From GCA-2683135 sp964507445 (GTDB lineage: Bacteria; Planctomycetota; GCA-002687715), in assembly GCA_964507445.1 (NCBI GenBank), contig CAZDQF010000017.1, positions 1-64,000 of the forward strand: a DNA stretch of 64,000 nucleotides, given 5' to 3'. Position numbers and translations under genes: made by a program. This document shows, one piece after another, positions 19,164 to 28,065 of the stretch. The notes under the pieces were generated by a model that was not told where the DNA came from, searched no databases, and saw only the letters and a program-made list of their open reading frames with translations. Positions within the stretch are counted from its first letter, which is position 1. Every line of letters starts with the position of its first letter.

Positions 19164-20488
19164 GCGACCTCCCTTCTCGCGTCCGCCTGACGGCGCGCGA
19201 ACAGGGCAGCCCCCAGGGCCCCCGTGTAGATCGAGTCGGGGCTGATGTTGAGATGGCGTTCGCCGTAGTTCTCCTTGATCAGTCTCTTGAGCGCCTTCAC
19301 GGCCGCCTCGTTGTTGGCGACGCCGCCGGTGAACGTGCACTCGTTGCGGATGCCGCCCGAGCGCGCCAGCAGTGACATCGCTCGCAGGATCATCGCGCGA
19401 TGCAGTCCGCCGAGGATGTCCTCGCGACGTTGGCCGATGGCCAGGCGGTCGCGAAGCTCGGCGCCGGCGAACACGGTGCAGGTCGAGTTGATCTTGACCG
19501 GAGCCTTGGCCCGGAGCGCCATGGGGCCGAGATCCTGGACGCCCATGTTCATCTCGTCGGCGATGTAGCCGAGATAGCGGCCGCAACCCGCGGCGCACCG
19601 GTCGTTCATCTGGAAACTCTCGACCAGCCCGTCTTCATCGATCTGGATGGCCTTGGTGTCCTGGCCGCCGATGTCGAGCACGGTGCGCGTGTTCGGGAAC
19701 ATGGCGTGCGCCCCGAGGCCGTGGCAGAGGATCTCCGAACGGATGTTCTCGCGGCGGAAGGGAAGGCGCGCTCGCCCGTAGCCGGTGCCGACGACACAGG
19801 CCTCGGTCAGCGCTTCTCGGGCGACGTCCTCGAGCTGGTTGCGCAGCCCGGCACGCCGGACGTCGTCGAGGTCGTGTCCCTCGAGGGCCTCATCGAGAGC
19901 ACGCATGACGTTGCGCTCGAAGGTTATCTCGGGGACGTGATTCTCGACGCCGATGATCGACTTGTCGTAGAGCCCCATCATGAGATCGAACGGGACCCCG
20001 CGATCGCGGCAGCGGGGCTCCATGATCTCGAGGAGTCGGCTTCCCGCGAGGTCGCGGAAGAAGTTCGACCGACGCTCGCCGTCTTCGGAGAACATCGCGG
20101 CCGTCTCGTCACGTAGCGTCTCGAACGAGTCCGCGAGGACGTCCTTCGCCTGGGCGCCGACCGAGCCGAAGCGCGGGTCGGCGAGGTGCTCTTCGCACGC
20201 GGCCTGCAGCTCGTTGAGCTGCCCCGAGTACTGCTCGCGACGGAACGCGAGCTCGAGCCGACGCATGATGCCCTCCTGCTCCTCGTCATCGAACGAGTCG
20301 AGATCGGAGCGTTGACGAAACAGGTTGAAACGCGAGTCGATCAGGGCTTCGTTCTTGGCGACAGCGCAGGCGACATCGTAGTTCGAGCGACTGTTGGTGA
20401 TGCCTCGTCCGATGACCTCGCCGCCCTCGTCGAGGACGACCGCCTTGGTCGTCGTGCTGCCGAGGTCGATGCCGATCACGATTCGCAT
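19160..20488 (-). CDS. bcrA: Benzoyl-CoA reductase subunit A (ATPase component)
   Basis: 442 residues from the ATG at 20488, just after the bcrB reading frame's end (overlap 13 bases). ASKHA ATPase motifs: IGIDLGSTTTKAVVLDEG and LDIGGQDTKAIQ. The cluster motif is DRCAAGCGRYLGYIADEM with NSTCTVFA downstream and FTGGVANNEA near the end. Together with BcrD it binds a 4Fe-4S cluster between subunits and couples ATP hydrolysis to electron transfer. Its length is close to that of Thauera BcrA and greater than that of single-domain activases. Confidence 0.93.
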   Translation of the reverse strand: MRIVIGIDLGSTTTKAVVLDEGGEVIGRGITNSRSNYDVACAVAKNEALIDSRFNLFRQRSDLDSFDDEEQEGIMRRLELAFRREQYSGQLNELQAACEEHLADPRFGSVGAQAKDVLADSFETLRDETAAMFSEDGERRSNFFRDLAGSRLLEIMEPRCRDRGVPFDLMMGLYDKSIIGVENHVPEITFERNVMRALDEALEGHDLDDVRRAGLRNQLEDVAREALTEACVVGTGYGRARLPFRRENIRSEILCHGLGAHAMFPNTRTVLDIGGQDTKAIQIDEDGLVESFQMNDRCAAGCGRYLGYIADEMNMGVQDLGPMALRAKAPVKINSTCTVFAGAELRDRLAIGQRREDILGGLHRAMILRAMSLLARSGGIRNECTFTGGVANNEAAVKALKRLIKENYGERHLNISPDSIYTGALGAALFARRQADARREVA

Positions 20489-21765
20489 GCAGTCTCTCCT
20501 TGCTTCTGGGCGAGCATCTGGAAGTACGACTCGAGCCGGTTCTTGACGTTGGACGCCGAGAAGTAGCGCGGGTCGACGAGATCGGTCTCGACGAACGCTC
20601 CCGGGATGCCGGTGCGTTGCTCGACGGCGCGGAGGATCAGGAGCTGACCCGCGGAGAACGAGTTGCAGCTCTTGATGCTGTTGATGAGGAAGCCGTCGGC
20701 GGAGTAGTCCTCGACGTACTTCGAGATCATGTCGGTGCGCGTCGGGAGGTTGAGGTTCGTGTAGCACCCGAGGCAGTACTCGGCGAGCGTCTCGAGCGGG
20801 CGCTCGGGGTCGTGCCGGAACCCACGGTCGTAGGTGCCGCCGACCTTGGTGTAGGTGCTCGACACGACGACCGCGCCTTCATCGTGGAACATCTTCCAGA
20901 ACTCGCGGAAGTGGGTCCAGTTGGGCGGTCCCTCGACGATGAGGCGGAAGCGTTCCTCCTCGAGCGGGCCTTCGGGAGTGATCGGGCCGACGCCCTGGCG
21001 CATGCGCTCCTCGACCTCGAGGCGCAGCTCCCGGTAGTAGGCCTCGGCCTCAGGCGTTCCGCGGAACGCTGTGAAGATCGGGCCGATGTAGTAGACGCCG
21101 CCGAAGTACGCGTCGATCGGCGAGGGCTTGTGCTTCGCCGATTCGAGCACCGCCACGAGGTCGTCCTCGGAGCGGGCCGAGCTGGCGAGCAGCTCCTTCA
21201 GGCGATCGATGTCGAACGCCTGCCCCGTCACCTCTTCGAACGTCGGGATCACATCGTCACGCAGTTGGCGCACCACGTACTCGCGCATCTCGTCGGTGAT
21301 CTCGCCGTCGCCCTGGTAGGGGACGTGGAGCATCGCGACGGGGCAGCCTTCATACTCCTCGCGGAGCAGCTCGAACCACTTCATGAAGGTGAAGCACCCC
21401 GTGTACGAGAGCAGCAGCAGGTCGGGCGGCGGGATGCGTTCACCCGTCGGGCCGATGTTGCCTTTCTTGAGCATGCCGACGTCGCACTTGACGTAGGTGC
21501 AGACGTCTTCGGAGTGACCGTGGCGCTCGGCCTCGGCGATGTAGCCTCCCGATTGCTTGCGCATGCCTGATTGCAGCGCGTTGATCTCGGGGTGAACCGG
21601 CAGGCAGTCGAACGCCAGCATCAGTTCGGTCAGGTTGCCTGGCACGAACGTGTAGACGACCTTCTTGCCGGTCTCGTGGGCCGTCGTCAGTTTCTGGAAG
21701 TGCTCTGCAATCATCTCCTTCTGACGGGCCATCGACTCTTCTTTGTGGACGGGCGGGGCGGTCAT
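20476..21765 (-). CDS. bcrB: Benzoyl-CoA reductase subunit B
   Basis: 429 residues, close to the size of Thauera BcrB. The family belongs to the 2-hydroxyacyl-CoA dehydratase/BCR catalytic fold. Conserved elements are VYTFVPGNLTELMLAFDCLP, CTYVKCDVGM, LLSYTGCFTFMKWFELL, EYCLGCYTNLNLPTR and FLINSIKSCNSFSAGQL, which supply the cluster Cys residues. It forms the catalytic dimer with BcrC and reduces the aromatic ring of benzoyl-CoA to cyclohexa-1,5-diene-1-carbonyl-CoA. Starts and stops overlap both neighbours. Confidence 0.93.
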   Translation of the reverse strand: MTAPPVHKEESMARQKEMIAEHFQKLTTAHETGKKVVYTFVPGNLTELMLAFDCLPVHPEINALQSGMRKQSGGYIAEAERHGHSEDVCTYVKCDVGMLKKGNIGPTGERIPPPDLLLLSYTGCFTFMKWFELLREEYEGCPVAMLHVPYQGDGEITDEMREYVVRQLRDDVIPTFEEVTGQAFDIDRLKELLASSARSEDDLVAVLESAKHKPSPIDAYFGGVYYIGPIFTAFRGTPEAEAYYRELRLEVEERMRQGVGPITPEGPLEEERFRLIVEGPPNWTHFREFWKMFHDEGAVVVSSTYTKVGGTYDRGFRHDPERPLETLAEYCLGCYTNLNLPTRTDMISKYVEDYSADGFLINSIKSCNSFSAGQLLILRAVEQRTGIPGAFVETDLVDPRYFSASNVKNRLESYFQMLAQKQGETACES

Positions 21766-22931
21766 ACGGCGCTCCAGAGCTTGATGGAATCGGCGAACGT
21801 CCCGGCCTGCTCACGGATGGGCTGGAGCTGCCCGGTGTTCTCTGAGTACTTGAACGCGGTGGAGGGGATACCCGCGGCCTCGACGGCCTTCTGGAGCATC
21901 GGGCGCTCGAGGAGCGCCGGGTCGCAGAAACTCGGGGCGGCGAAGATGATGCCGTCCGCGTCGAGGCGGCGCACCGCGTCGATGAGGTCCTTGCCCTTCA
22001 CGCCGGCCTTGGGCTCGTAGCGAGCGGGGTTGGCGATGGCGTGTTCGAGGTACGCGGCGACGATCGCCTCGATCGGATCGCCTTCAGCCGCGACGTCCTC
22101 GGCAAACCAGCGATTCACCAGCATGAAGTCGTCGTCGACGACGTAGCAGCCCGCTCGTTCGAGGGTGCGGATGAGGTCGAGCGGCGGCTGCTCGCAGAAC
22201 GAGCCCGAGACGACGACTCGACTGTTGTCGAGCTCCGGCCGTTGTTCCGCCTCGGTCGCGACGAGGTAGTCGGCGACGAGCTGGTTGTGCTCCTCGACCG
22301 GAAGAACCATGCCGGCCCGCTGCAGGAGGTAGACCTCCGACGTCGGCGCCTGCCATGGCAGCCTGGCCCGACGCTCGTAGAGCGACCGGATCAGGCGGCG
22401 GTTCTCGTCGTACAGCAGGGTCGATGCGCGCAGCTGATCGTCGGTGACCTCTCGTCCGGCGATGCCGGCGAGGTCGGAGCGGAGCCTCTGCAACTCGGAG
22501 TTGAAGAAGCGACCGCCACGCTCCGGATCGAAGTTCTGCGGGACGTCGACGTAGCGGACGTAGGCGTCGGGCTGCAGCATCTGCCACATGCCCGACAGGT
22601 TGCGGATCACGTCGCAGATCGATGGGAACAGGCAGCCATCGAGGAAGTCGAGATTGCCCTTCAGCGCCAGCTCGATGACCGAGCGTGGGAAGTGGCAAAT
22701 GTAGCTCTGGAAGAACGCGTCGCCACGGATGATCTCGAGCTTGTCTCCGCCGCCCAGGATGCCCACGGGCAGCATGCCGGCCGCATGGATGATCTCGCGC
22801 GGGACCCAGGTCGGGAGGTAGCCGATGGCATGGCGGCCTGGTTCGGCTTCCTTCCACTCCCGGCATGCGGCGAATTCCAGGTCTTCGTACAGCGCTTCGC
22901 AGCGGCTGACGATCTCGGCGACGCGGCTCAT
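21762..22931 (-). CDS. bcrC: Benzoyl-CoA reductase subunit C
   Basis: 389 residues from the ATG at 22931, chosen because it overlaps the dch stop in the ATGA pattern used throughout the operon; an ATG 12 bases upstream is possible. Family features are IGYLPTWVPREIIHAAGMLP, the Cys-bearing YICHFPRSVIELAL and DGCLFPSICDVIRNLSG, and VVSGSFCEQPPLDLIRTLE. It is the partner of BcrB in the ring-reducing module. The gene order C-B-A-D is the same as in Thauera aromatica. Confidence 0.93.
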   Translation of the reverse strand: MSRVAEIVSRCEALYEDLEFAACREWKEAEPGRHAIGYLPTWVPREIIHAAGMLPVGILGGGDKLEIIRGDAFFQSYICHFPRSVIELALKGNLDFLDGCLFPSICDVIRNLSGMWQMLQPDAYVRYVDVPQNFDPERGGRFFNSELQRLRSDLAGIAGREVTDDQLRASTLLYDENRRLIRSLYERRARLPWQAPTSEVYLLQRAGMVLPVEEHNQLVADYLVATEAEQRPELDNSRVVVSGSFCEQPPLDLIRTLERAGCYVVDDDFMLVNRWFAEDVAAEGDPIEAIVAAYLEHAIANPARYEPKAGVKGKDLIDAVRRLDADGIIFAAPSFCDPALLERPMLQKAVEAAGIPSTAFKYSENTGQLQPIREQAGTFADSIKLWSAV

Positions 22932-23734
22932 CCATCGCTCCATTGGGGACGGCGCTTCTCGAGGAACGAGTTCAGGCCTTCGAGGGCGTCGCGTGTCGTC
23001 ATGAGTTCTGAGATGTAGAGGCGCTCCATGTCGTCCAGAGTCGACCGCATGCGTTCATGCAGCTCGAAGCGCGCGGCGCGCACGGCGTACTGCAGGGTCG
23101 TTGCGCTCTTGTCCGCGAGGTACGTCTCGAACCAGGCCCGGGCCGCCCCGGTCGGGTCTTCGGCGACCTCGTCGGCGAGCCCCAGCACGACGGCTTCCTC
23201 GGCGGGGAGGGAGCGACCGGAGAGCAGGACGTCGTCCGCCGCGGCCTGCCCCATGCGCGTCGGCAACATGATCGACGCGACCGGGGCGAACACGGCGAGC
23301 TTGATCTCGGGCTGGCCGAGATGGGCGTCGGGCGCGACGAAGACCCGGTGGCAGAACGACGCCAGCTCGCAGCCGGCGCCGAGAGACTGACCGCGGACGG
23401 CGGCCAACGTCGGCACGGACAGCGACATCAGGTCGCGGAACATGCCGTGGAATCCGCCGAGCATGTCCCCCATCTGGTCGGGGAGGTGTTCCTCGACCGA
23501 CGCGCCGTACGAGAAGTGCGGGCCCTCGTGGTCGAACAGGACCGCGCGCAGGGACGGGGTCTGGGCGGCGCTCTCGAGCGCACAGCGGATCTCTCCGATC
23601 ATCGCGGCGTCGAGGATGTTCGCCTTGGGCCGGGCGAGAGCGATGCGCAGCAGCTTGCCGTCACTCTCGTAGCCGACGTCGATGTGCTCGTAGTCGCGCT
23701 TGCCGGGATCGTCCATGGGGAAGGGCGGCGTCAT
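22928..23734 (-). CDS. dch: Cyclohexa-1,5-diene-1-carbonyl-CoA hydratase
   Basis: 268 residues, enoyl-CoA hydratase (crotonase) fold. The oxyanion-hole region is GPHFSYGASVEEHLPDQM, and the second is VRGQSLGAGCELASFCHRVF. The family-specific C-terminal part (KSATTLQYAVRAARFELHER) resembles Dch/BadK-type hydratases more than short-chain ECH. It adds water to the diene product of benzoyl-CoA reductase, giving 6-hydroxycyclohex-1-ene-1-carbonyl-CoA. Identity rests partly on its position between oah and bcrC. Confidence 0.9.
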   Translation of the reverse strand: MTPPFPMDDPGKRDYEHIDVGYESDGKLLRIALARPKANILDAAMIGEIRCALESAAQTPSLRAVLFDHEGPHFSYGASVEEHLPDQMGDMLGGFHGMFRDLMSLSVPTLAAVRGQSLGAGCELASFCHRVFVAPDAHLGQPEIKLAVFAPVASIMLPTRMGQAAADDVLLSGRSLPAEEAVVLGLADEVAEDPTGAARAWFETYLADKSATTLQYAVRAARFELHERMRSTLDDMERLYISELMTTRDALEGLNSFLEKRRPQWSDG

Positions 23735-24846
23735 CAGGCGTCTCCCTTGGGCAGGATCTCGTCGATGAGATCGAGATCGAACGAACGTCCCTCGGCGACG
23801 GCGCGACGCAGGGCGACGAAGTCGACCTCTCGGTTGCCGCGAGGGCCCTCGTTGAACGCGCGGAAGCCGGCGCGGGCCTCGGTCATCATGTTGACGGAGA
23901 GCCAGGCGCGGTTGGTCTCCTTGTTGCGATCCCAATGCTCGAGCTTGTGCTTGCGCACGGACTCGATGGTCTTGGTGAGGCAGCCCGGCATCATGAGGAC
24001 GAGCTTGGCGCACAGGCGCTCGACCGCTTCGTCGAGGGGCGTGAGGTCGATCTCGCCGGACTTGATCGCCGCGCGGCCCTCCCGGAACGCGTCACCGGTC
24101 TTCATCGACCCGTGGACGATCTTGCCGCCGTCGTGCCAGCGATCGGTGACGACGGTCGGGTTCGGGACGACCTTGCCGTCGATCTTGAGAACCGGGACGA
24201 CCTCGGTGATGAGGCCGTAGCGTTCGGCTTCGTACGCGGTCCACGTCTCGCAGAGCGTGCACGACTGCATCGCGCGCTCGACGCCGACGAAGGTCGGGAG
24301 GAAGTCGGTCGAGCCGCCATCGGGGGCCGAGCCGTGCTTGGGGCCCGCCTGGCCGAAGGTCGCGAGGTCGGATGCGACCGTGAAGTCGCACGCCATCCCG
24401 ATCTCCTGGCCGCCCGCGATACGCATTCCGTTCACCCGACAGACGACCGGCTTGTCGCAGCCGAGGATGGCCGAGACCATGTCGTTGAAGAGCCGCATGT
24501 ACTGGCGGTACTCCTCGGGGCGACCGGAGTAGTACTCGGCGTACTCCCTGGTGTTGCCGCCGGTGCAGAACGCCTTGTCGCCGGCCGCGGTGAACACCAC
24601 GGCGACGACGTCTCGTTCGCACGACGCACGGCGGAAGGCGAGGATGACGTCCTTGACCATGTCGGTCGTGTAGGAGTTGTACTGGGCCGGGTTGTCGAGG
24701 GTGATCCAGACGTTGAAGAGGCCTTCTGCAACCGTGCCGTCAGGCAAGGTGGCCAGACGTTTTTCCCAGAGGACGCCCTCGCGGGGGCCCCCACCATCGA
24801 GAGTGTGGTCGTTGAGGTTCAGGGTCATGGCATCCGACTCGGTCAT
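23734..24846 (-). CDS. oah: 6-oxocyclohex-1-ene-1-carbonyl-CoA hydrolase (ring opening)
   Basis: 370 residues from the ATG overlapping the had stop. It is a long crotonase-fold protein of the size expected for Oah (about 375). Signature segments are YNSYTTDMVKDVILAFRRAS, AFCTGGNTREYAEYYSGRPE, RIAGGQEIGMACDFTVASD and the Oah-specific GQAGPKHGSAPDGGSTDFLP. It hydrolyses the ring to 3-hydroxypimeloyl-CoA. Oah is widely used as a marker of the anaerobic benzoyl-CoA pathway, so its presence greatly strengthens the assignment of the whole operon. Confidence 0.94.
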   Translation of the reverse strand: MTESDAMTLNLNDHTLDGGGPREGVLWEKRLATLPDGTVAEGLFNVWITLDNPAQYNSYTTDMVKDVILAFRRASCERDVVAVVFTAAGDKAFCTGGNTREYAEYYSGRPEEYRQYMRLFNDMVSAILGCDKPVVCRVNGMRIAGGQEIGMACDFTVASDLATFGQAGPKHGSAPDGGSTDFLPTFVGVERAMQSCTLCETWTAYEAERYGLITEVVPVLKIDGKVVPNPTVVTDRWHDGGKIVHGSMKTGDAFREGRAAIKSGEIDLTPLDEAVERLCAKLVLMMPGCLTKTIESVRKHKLEHWDRNKETNRAWLSVNMMTEARAGFRAFNEGPRGNREVDFVALRRAVAEGRSFDLDLIDEILPKGDA

Positions 24847-25898
24847 GGAACCAGTACCGGGCGACGGTCCAGGGAATGTGAACGGGCGGCCGCCAGCACC
24901 TCGTTCACTTCGTCCATCGCGAACTCTCGGACGAACGGTTCGATCTTGACGCTGCCGTCGCGCACGAGCTCGAGCACGGCTGGGTAGTACTCGGGCAGGC
25001 AGCCCCAGTTGCCCTCGCACTTCGCGTCCAACGCCATCAGGTTCGAGATCCGGACGTTGACCGGCTCACGGGTGAACCCGACGACCGCGAGATAGGCGCC
25101 GTGGTTGAGAAGGGAGAACGCGGTGGTCTGGCCTGCGGTCGATCCCGAACATTCGAAGATCCGCCATCGCGTGCGGGGCAGACCGTGTTCCTTGCCGAAG
25201 CTCCGCACCTGTTGCTTGAGCGCGCGCCCGTCGATCTCAGCCGGGTTGATGGCGAGATCGACTCCGTATTCCTGCATGCGCTCGAGCTTCGCGGCGTCCA
25301 CGTCGATACCGATCACCACCGCGCCGCGGGCCTTGGCGATCTGAGCGCAGAAGCCGCCGACGCCACCGAGACCGACGACGACCGCGACCTCGCCTCCCTG
25401 CAGCTCCGACCGGTGGACGGCCTGGTACGGCGTCGAGATCGCGTCGGCGATGACGGAGTAACGGCGGAGAGCCGCGTCGTCGCAAGTGTCGGGAACCGGA
25501 CAGAGGCCCAGGGCGGGGACGACGAGGTGACTCGCGAAACCGCCGTGGATGTCGTTGCCCGGCATTCGCTGCCTGGCGCAGATCGAGCCGCGACCCTCCT
25601 CGCAGTCGACGCAGCCGCCGCACGGCATCACGGCCGGGACGATGACACGCTTGTCCTGCCAGTCGGTGGCGTCGGCGGCGGTGGCGACGACCCTGCCGGA
25701 GACCTCGTGTCCGAGGGCAAGCGGCAGTTCGTGTCGCGTCTGGACGCCGTCATAGAGAAACCCGAGATCGGTGTGGCACATCCCGCAGGCCGCCACCTCG
25801 ACCACGACTTCACCGCGTTCCGGCGTGAACACGGGGACTTCGACCTTCACGAGCGGCTGCTCCGGCTGCCGCATTTCCCAGCGATATCCCTCGACCAT
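24843..25898 (-). CDS. had: 6-hydroxycyclohex-1-ene-1-carbonyl-CoA dehydrogenase
   Basis: 351 residues from the ATG at 25898, which follows GGGAGA with 6-base spacing; an upstream ATG at 25922 adds 8 residues. A zinc alcohol-dehydrogenase-family protein: catalytic Cys in CGMCHTDLGF and GHEVSG, structural zinc Cys set CGGCVDCEEGRGSIC, and NAD site VVVGLGGVGGFCAQ. It oxidises the hydratase product to the 6-oxo compound for Oah. It is the first gene of the operon had-oah-dch-bcrCBAD. Confidence 0.92.
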   Translation of the reverse strand: MVEGYRWEMRQPEQPLVKVEVPVFTPERGEVVVEVAACGMCHTDLGFLYDGVQTRHELPLALGHEVSGRVVATAADATDWQDKRVIVPAVMPCGGCVDCEEGRGSICARQRMPGNDIHGGFASHLVVPALGLCPVPDTCDDAALRRYSVIADAISTPYQAVHRSELQGGEVAVVVGLGGVGGFCAQIAKARGAVVIGIDVDAAKLERMQEYGVDLAINPAEIDGRALKQQVRSFGKEHGLPRTRWRIFECSGSTAGQTTAFSLLNHGAYLAVVGFTREPVNVRISNLMALDAKCEGNWGCLPEYYPAVLELVRDGSVKIEPFVREFAMDEVNEVLAAARSHSLDRRPVLVP

Positions 25899-26074
25899 GT
25901 CGTCTCCCACAGGTGGATCCATGGAGTCGAGGGGTGCAACGCAAGCCGCGGGCCCCGCTTGCAGGTTGAGGCAATACAGGGCTTCTGATGATCGTCAGGT
26001 CCGGGGAAACCCCACCGGCGGGGAGGATTCCGCAGTCGACCCCCCTCGGCCGGGGGATTCTCGCCCGCACCTGA

Positions 26075-26097
26075 CTCGCGTCAGTGACCGACGCGAG
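26075..26097 (-). terminator. 8-bp hairpin after the AhpD-like gene
   Basis: CTCGCGTC, a 7-base loop and GACGCGAG lie 7 bases past the stop of the minus-strand gene at 26105. It could also insulate the benzoyl-CoA operon that starts further along the same strand. Confidence 0.45.
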
Positions 26098-26104
26098 GAT
26101 TGGA

Positions 26105-26419
26105 TCAGTCCTTCTCGATCACATCCCGCGCCCAGGCGATGGCTGCCATGGCGCCGGGGAATCCCACGGTCGGCATGAGCAGCAGCAGGGCGTGATAAAT
26201 CTCCTCCTCGCTCACGCCGGCGCGCAGGGCCTTGCGGACGTGGGCGTGCAGGCCGCCTTCGAGGCGAGCAGCGCCGGAGATGCAGACCTTGAGCAGGGCC
26301 CGCGTCTTGTCGTCGAGGGGGCCAGCGCCGTGCACGCTGTTTCCGAGCGATTCGTAACCCTCTGCGACCCCGGGAAAGCGTTCTTGAAACCAGCGGAAAT
26401 GCGACGGGACTGCGCTCAT
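26105..26419 (-). CDS. Carboxymuconolactone decarboxylase/AhpD-like protein
   Basis: 104 residues from the ATG at 26419. The CMD core is KTRALLKVCISGAARLEGGL, then HAHVRKALRAGVSEEEIYHA and LLLMPTVGFPGAM. The redox CxxC of true AhpD is absent: a single Cys is followed by Glu and His. The protein is therefore nearer the gamma-carboxymuconolactone decarboxylase branch, though many such proteins have no known activity. It lies upstream of the benzoyl-CoA operon on the same strand and divergent from tryptophanase. Confidence 0.82.
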   Translation of the reverse strand: MSAVPSHFRWFQERFPGVAEGYESLGNSVHGAGPLDDKTRALLKVCISGAARLEGGLHAHVRKALRAGVSEEEIYHALLLLMPTVGFPGAMAAIAWARDVIEKD

Positions 26420-26595
26420 GGGGAGCTTTCGGTGTGGGTCAGGGGCGGGGGGAGTACGGGCAACGTGCACGCGCTCTCCACGCCGGGGTGGGTCGCGTAG
26501 TGCAAGCGTCATGCCGCAACGCTGACAAAGGGGACCGCGGGGCACAGCGGTTGCGGTTCGCAGGGCAGCGCCGGTCGTCGGCGCGGGAGACGACC

Positions 26596-28014
26596 GTGGC
26601 GAACAACGACGAACGCGGCGCCAGCGGCGCCAACGGTGGATTCCAGACGCTGATCGAGCCCTTCCGGATCAAGGTCGTCGAACCGATCCGGATGTCGACC
26701 AGGGAAGAGCGGGTTCGGTGGCTCGAGGGCGCGGGGTACAACCCGTTCCTGCTGCTCGCGGATCGCGTGCTGATCGACCTCCTCACCGACTCGGGCACGA
26801 GCGCCATGAGTCAGGATCAGTGGGCCGGGCTCATGCGGGGCGACGAGTCGTACGCCGGGGCCCGCAGCTGGGTCAGGTTCCGTGACACCGTCAAGGACGT
26901 CACCGGCTTCGACCACGTGATCCCCGTGCACCAGGGCCGCGCGGCCGAGCGCATCCTGTTCTCGACGACGGTGAAGCCCGGGCAGCGCGTGCTCAACAAC
27001 ACGCACTTCGATACGACTCGGGCGTCGGTCGAGGCCGCCGGCGGTGTCGCTGTGGACCTGCCGTGCGAAGCGGCGAACGACCTCGAATCGGACAACCCGT
27101 TCAAGGGCGACCTCGATCTCGGCCGCGCGCGCGCCGAACTCGAGGAGCACGGCAAGGAAGGGGTCGCCCTGGTCATGATCACCGTGACCAACAACTCGGG
27201 CGGCGGCCAGCCGGCGAGCCTCGCCAACGTAACGGCCGCATCGGAGCTGGCGCACGAGTTCGGCGTACCGTTCTACCTCGACTCATGCCGCTTCGCGGAG
27301 AACTCCTGGTTCATCAAGAAGCACGAAGTCGGCCAGCAGGATCGCACGATCGAGGAGATCGCCCGCAGCTTGTTCGACCTGGCCGACGGCTGTACGTTCA
27401 GCGCAAAGAAGGACGCCCTCGCGAACATCGGCGGCTTCCTCGCCACCCGCGACCCCGACCTCGCCCGTCAGGAACGCAACCTCCTGATCCTCACCGAAGG
27501 CTTCCCGACCTACGGCGGCCTCGCCGGCCGCGATCTCGAAGCCGTCGCGCAGGGCTTGCGCGAGGTCATGCACCAGGACTACCTCGACTACCGCCTCGGC
27601 GCCGTCGCCTACGTCCATGAACGCGCCCTCGCGGCCGGCGTCCCGCTCCTGTGCCCGGCCGGCGGTCACGCCGTCTACGTCGATGCGCGCCGCTTCCTAC
27701 CCCACGTCCCGCACGAGCAACTTCCGGGCATGGCCGTCGCCGGCGCCCTCTACGAAGAGGGAGGCATCCGCGGCGTCGAGATCGGCACCTGCATGTTCGG
27801 CCACACCGACGAAGCCACGGGCAAGGAAGTCCCCCACGTCCAGGACCTCGTCCGCCTCGCCATCCCGAGACGCGTCTACACGCAAAGCCACATGGACTAC
27901 GTCATCGAAGTCCTGGCCAAGACGTACGGACGTCGTGACGAGATCGGCGGACTCGAGTTCACCTACCAGCAGCAACCGCTGCGTCACTTCACTGCGCGGT
28001 TCAAGCGGCTGTAG
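26596..28014 (+). CDS. tnaA: Tryptophanase
   Basis: 472 residues from a GTG at 26596 preceded by GGGAGA (6-base spacing); E. coli TnaA is 471. The PLP Lys is in FSAKKDALANIGG. Motifs include IDLLTDSGTSAMSQDQWAGL, PVHQGRAAERI and DSCRFAENSWFIKKHE. Asp in HFDTTR matches the tryptophanase Asp rather than the Thr of tyrosine phenol-lyase, and the lyase's substrate Arg is replaced (VEIG). It cleaves tryptophan to indole, pyruvate and ammonia. It is divergent from the AhpD-like gene. Confidence 0.92.
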   Translation: MANNDERGASGANGGFQTLIEPFRIKVVEPIRMSTREERVRWLEGAGYNPFLLLADRVLIDLLTDSGTSAMSQDQWAGLMRGDESYAGARSWVRFRDTVKDVTGFDHVIPVHQGRAAERILFSTTVKPGQRVLNNTHFDTTRASVEAAGGVAVDLPCEAANDLESDNPFKGDLDLGRARAELEEHGKEGVALVMITVTNNSGGGQPASLANVTAASELAHEFGVPFYLDSCRFAENSWFIKKHEVGQQDRTIEEIARSLFDLADGCTFSAKKDALANIGGFLATRDPDLARQERNLLILTEGFPTYGGLAGRDLEAVAQGLREVMHQDYLDYRLGAVAYVHERALAAGVPLLCPAGGHAVYVDARRFLPHVPHEQLPGMAVAGALYEEGGIRGVEIGTCMFGHTDEATGKEVPHVQDLVRLAIPRRVYTQSHMDYVIEVLAKTYGRRDEIGGLEFTYQQQPLRHFTARFKRL

Positions 28015-28016
28015 TG

Positions 28017-28037
28017 AACCGCCGTCAGCCAGCGGTT
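28017..28037. terminator. 6-bp hairpin between convergent genes
   Basis: AACCGC, a 9-base loop and GCGGTT directly follow the tnaA stop and precede the end of the convergent ferredoxin-like gene. No T-run. Confidence 0.35.
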
Positions 28038-28065
28038 GAAACCGACCGGCGCAGAAGTGCGTGCC

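Noticed and set aside
26596..28014. Tyrosine phenol-lyase, which would feed phenol to the aromatic pathway
   Set aside because: The substrate-side residues (Asp in FDTTR, no Arg in the VEIG segment) match tryptophanase.
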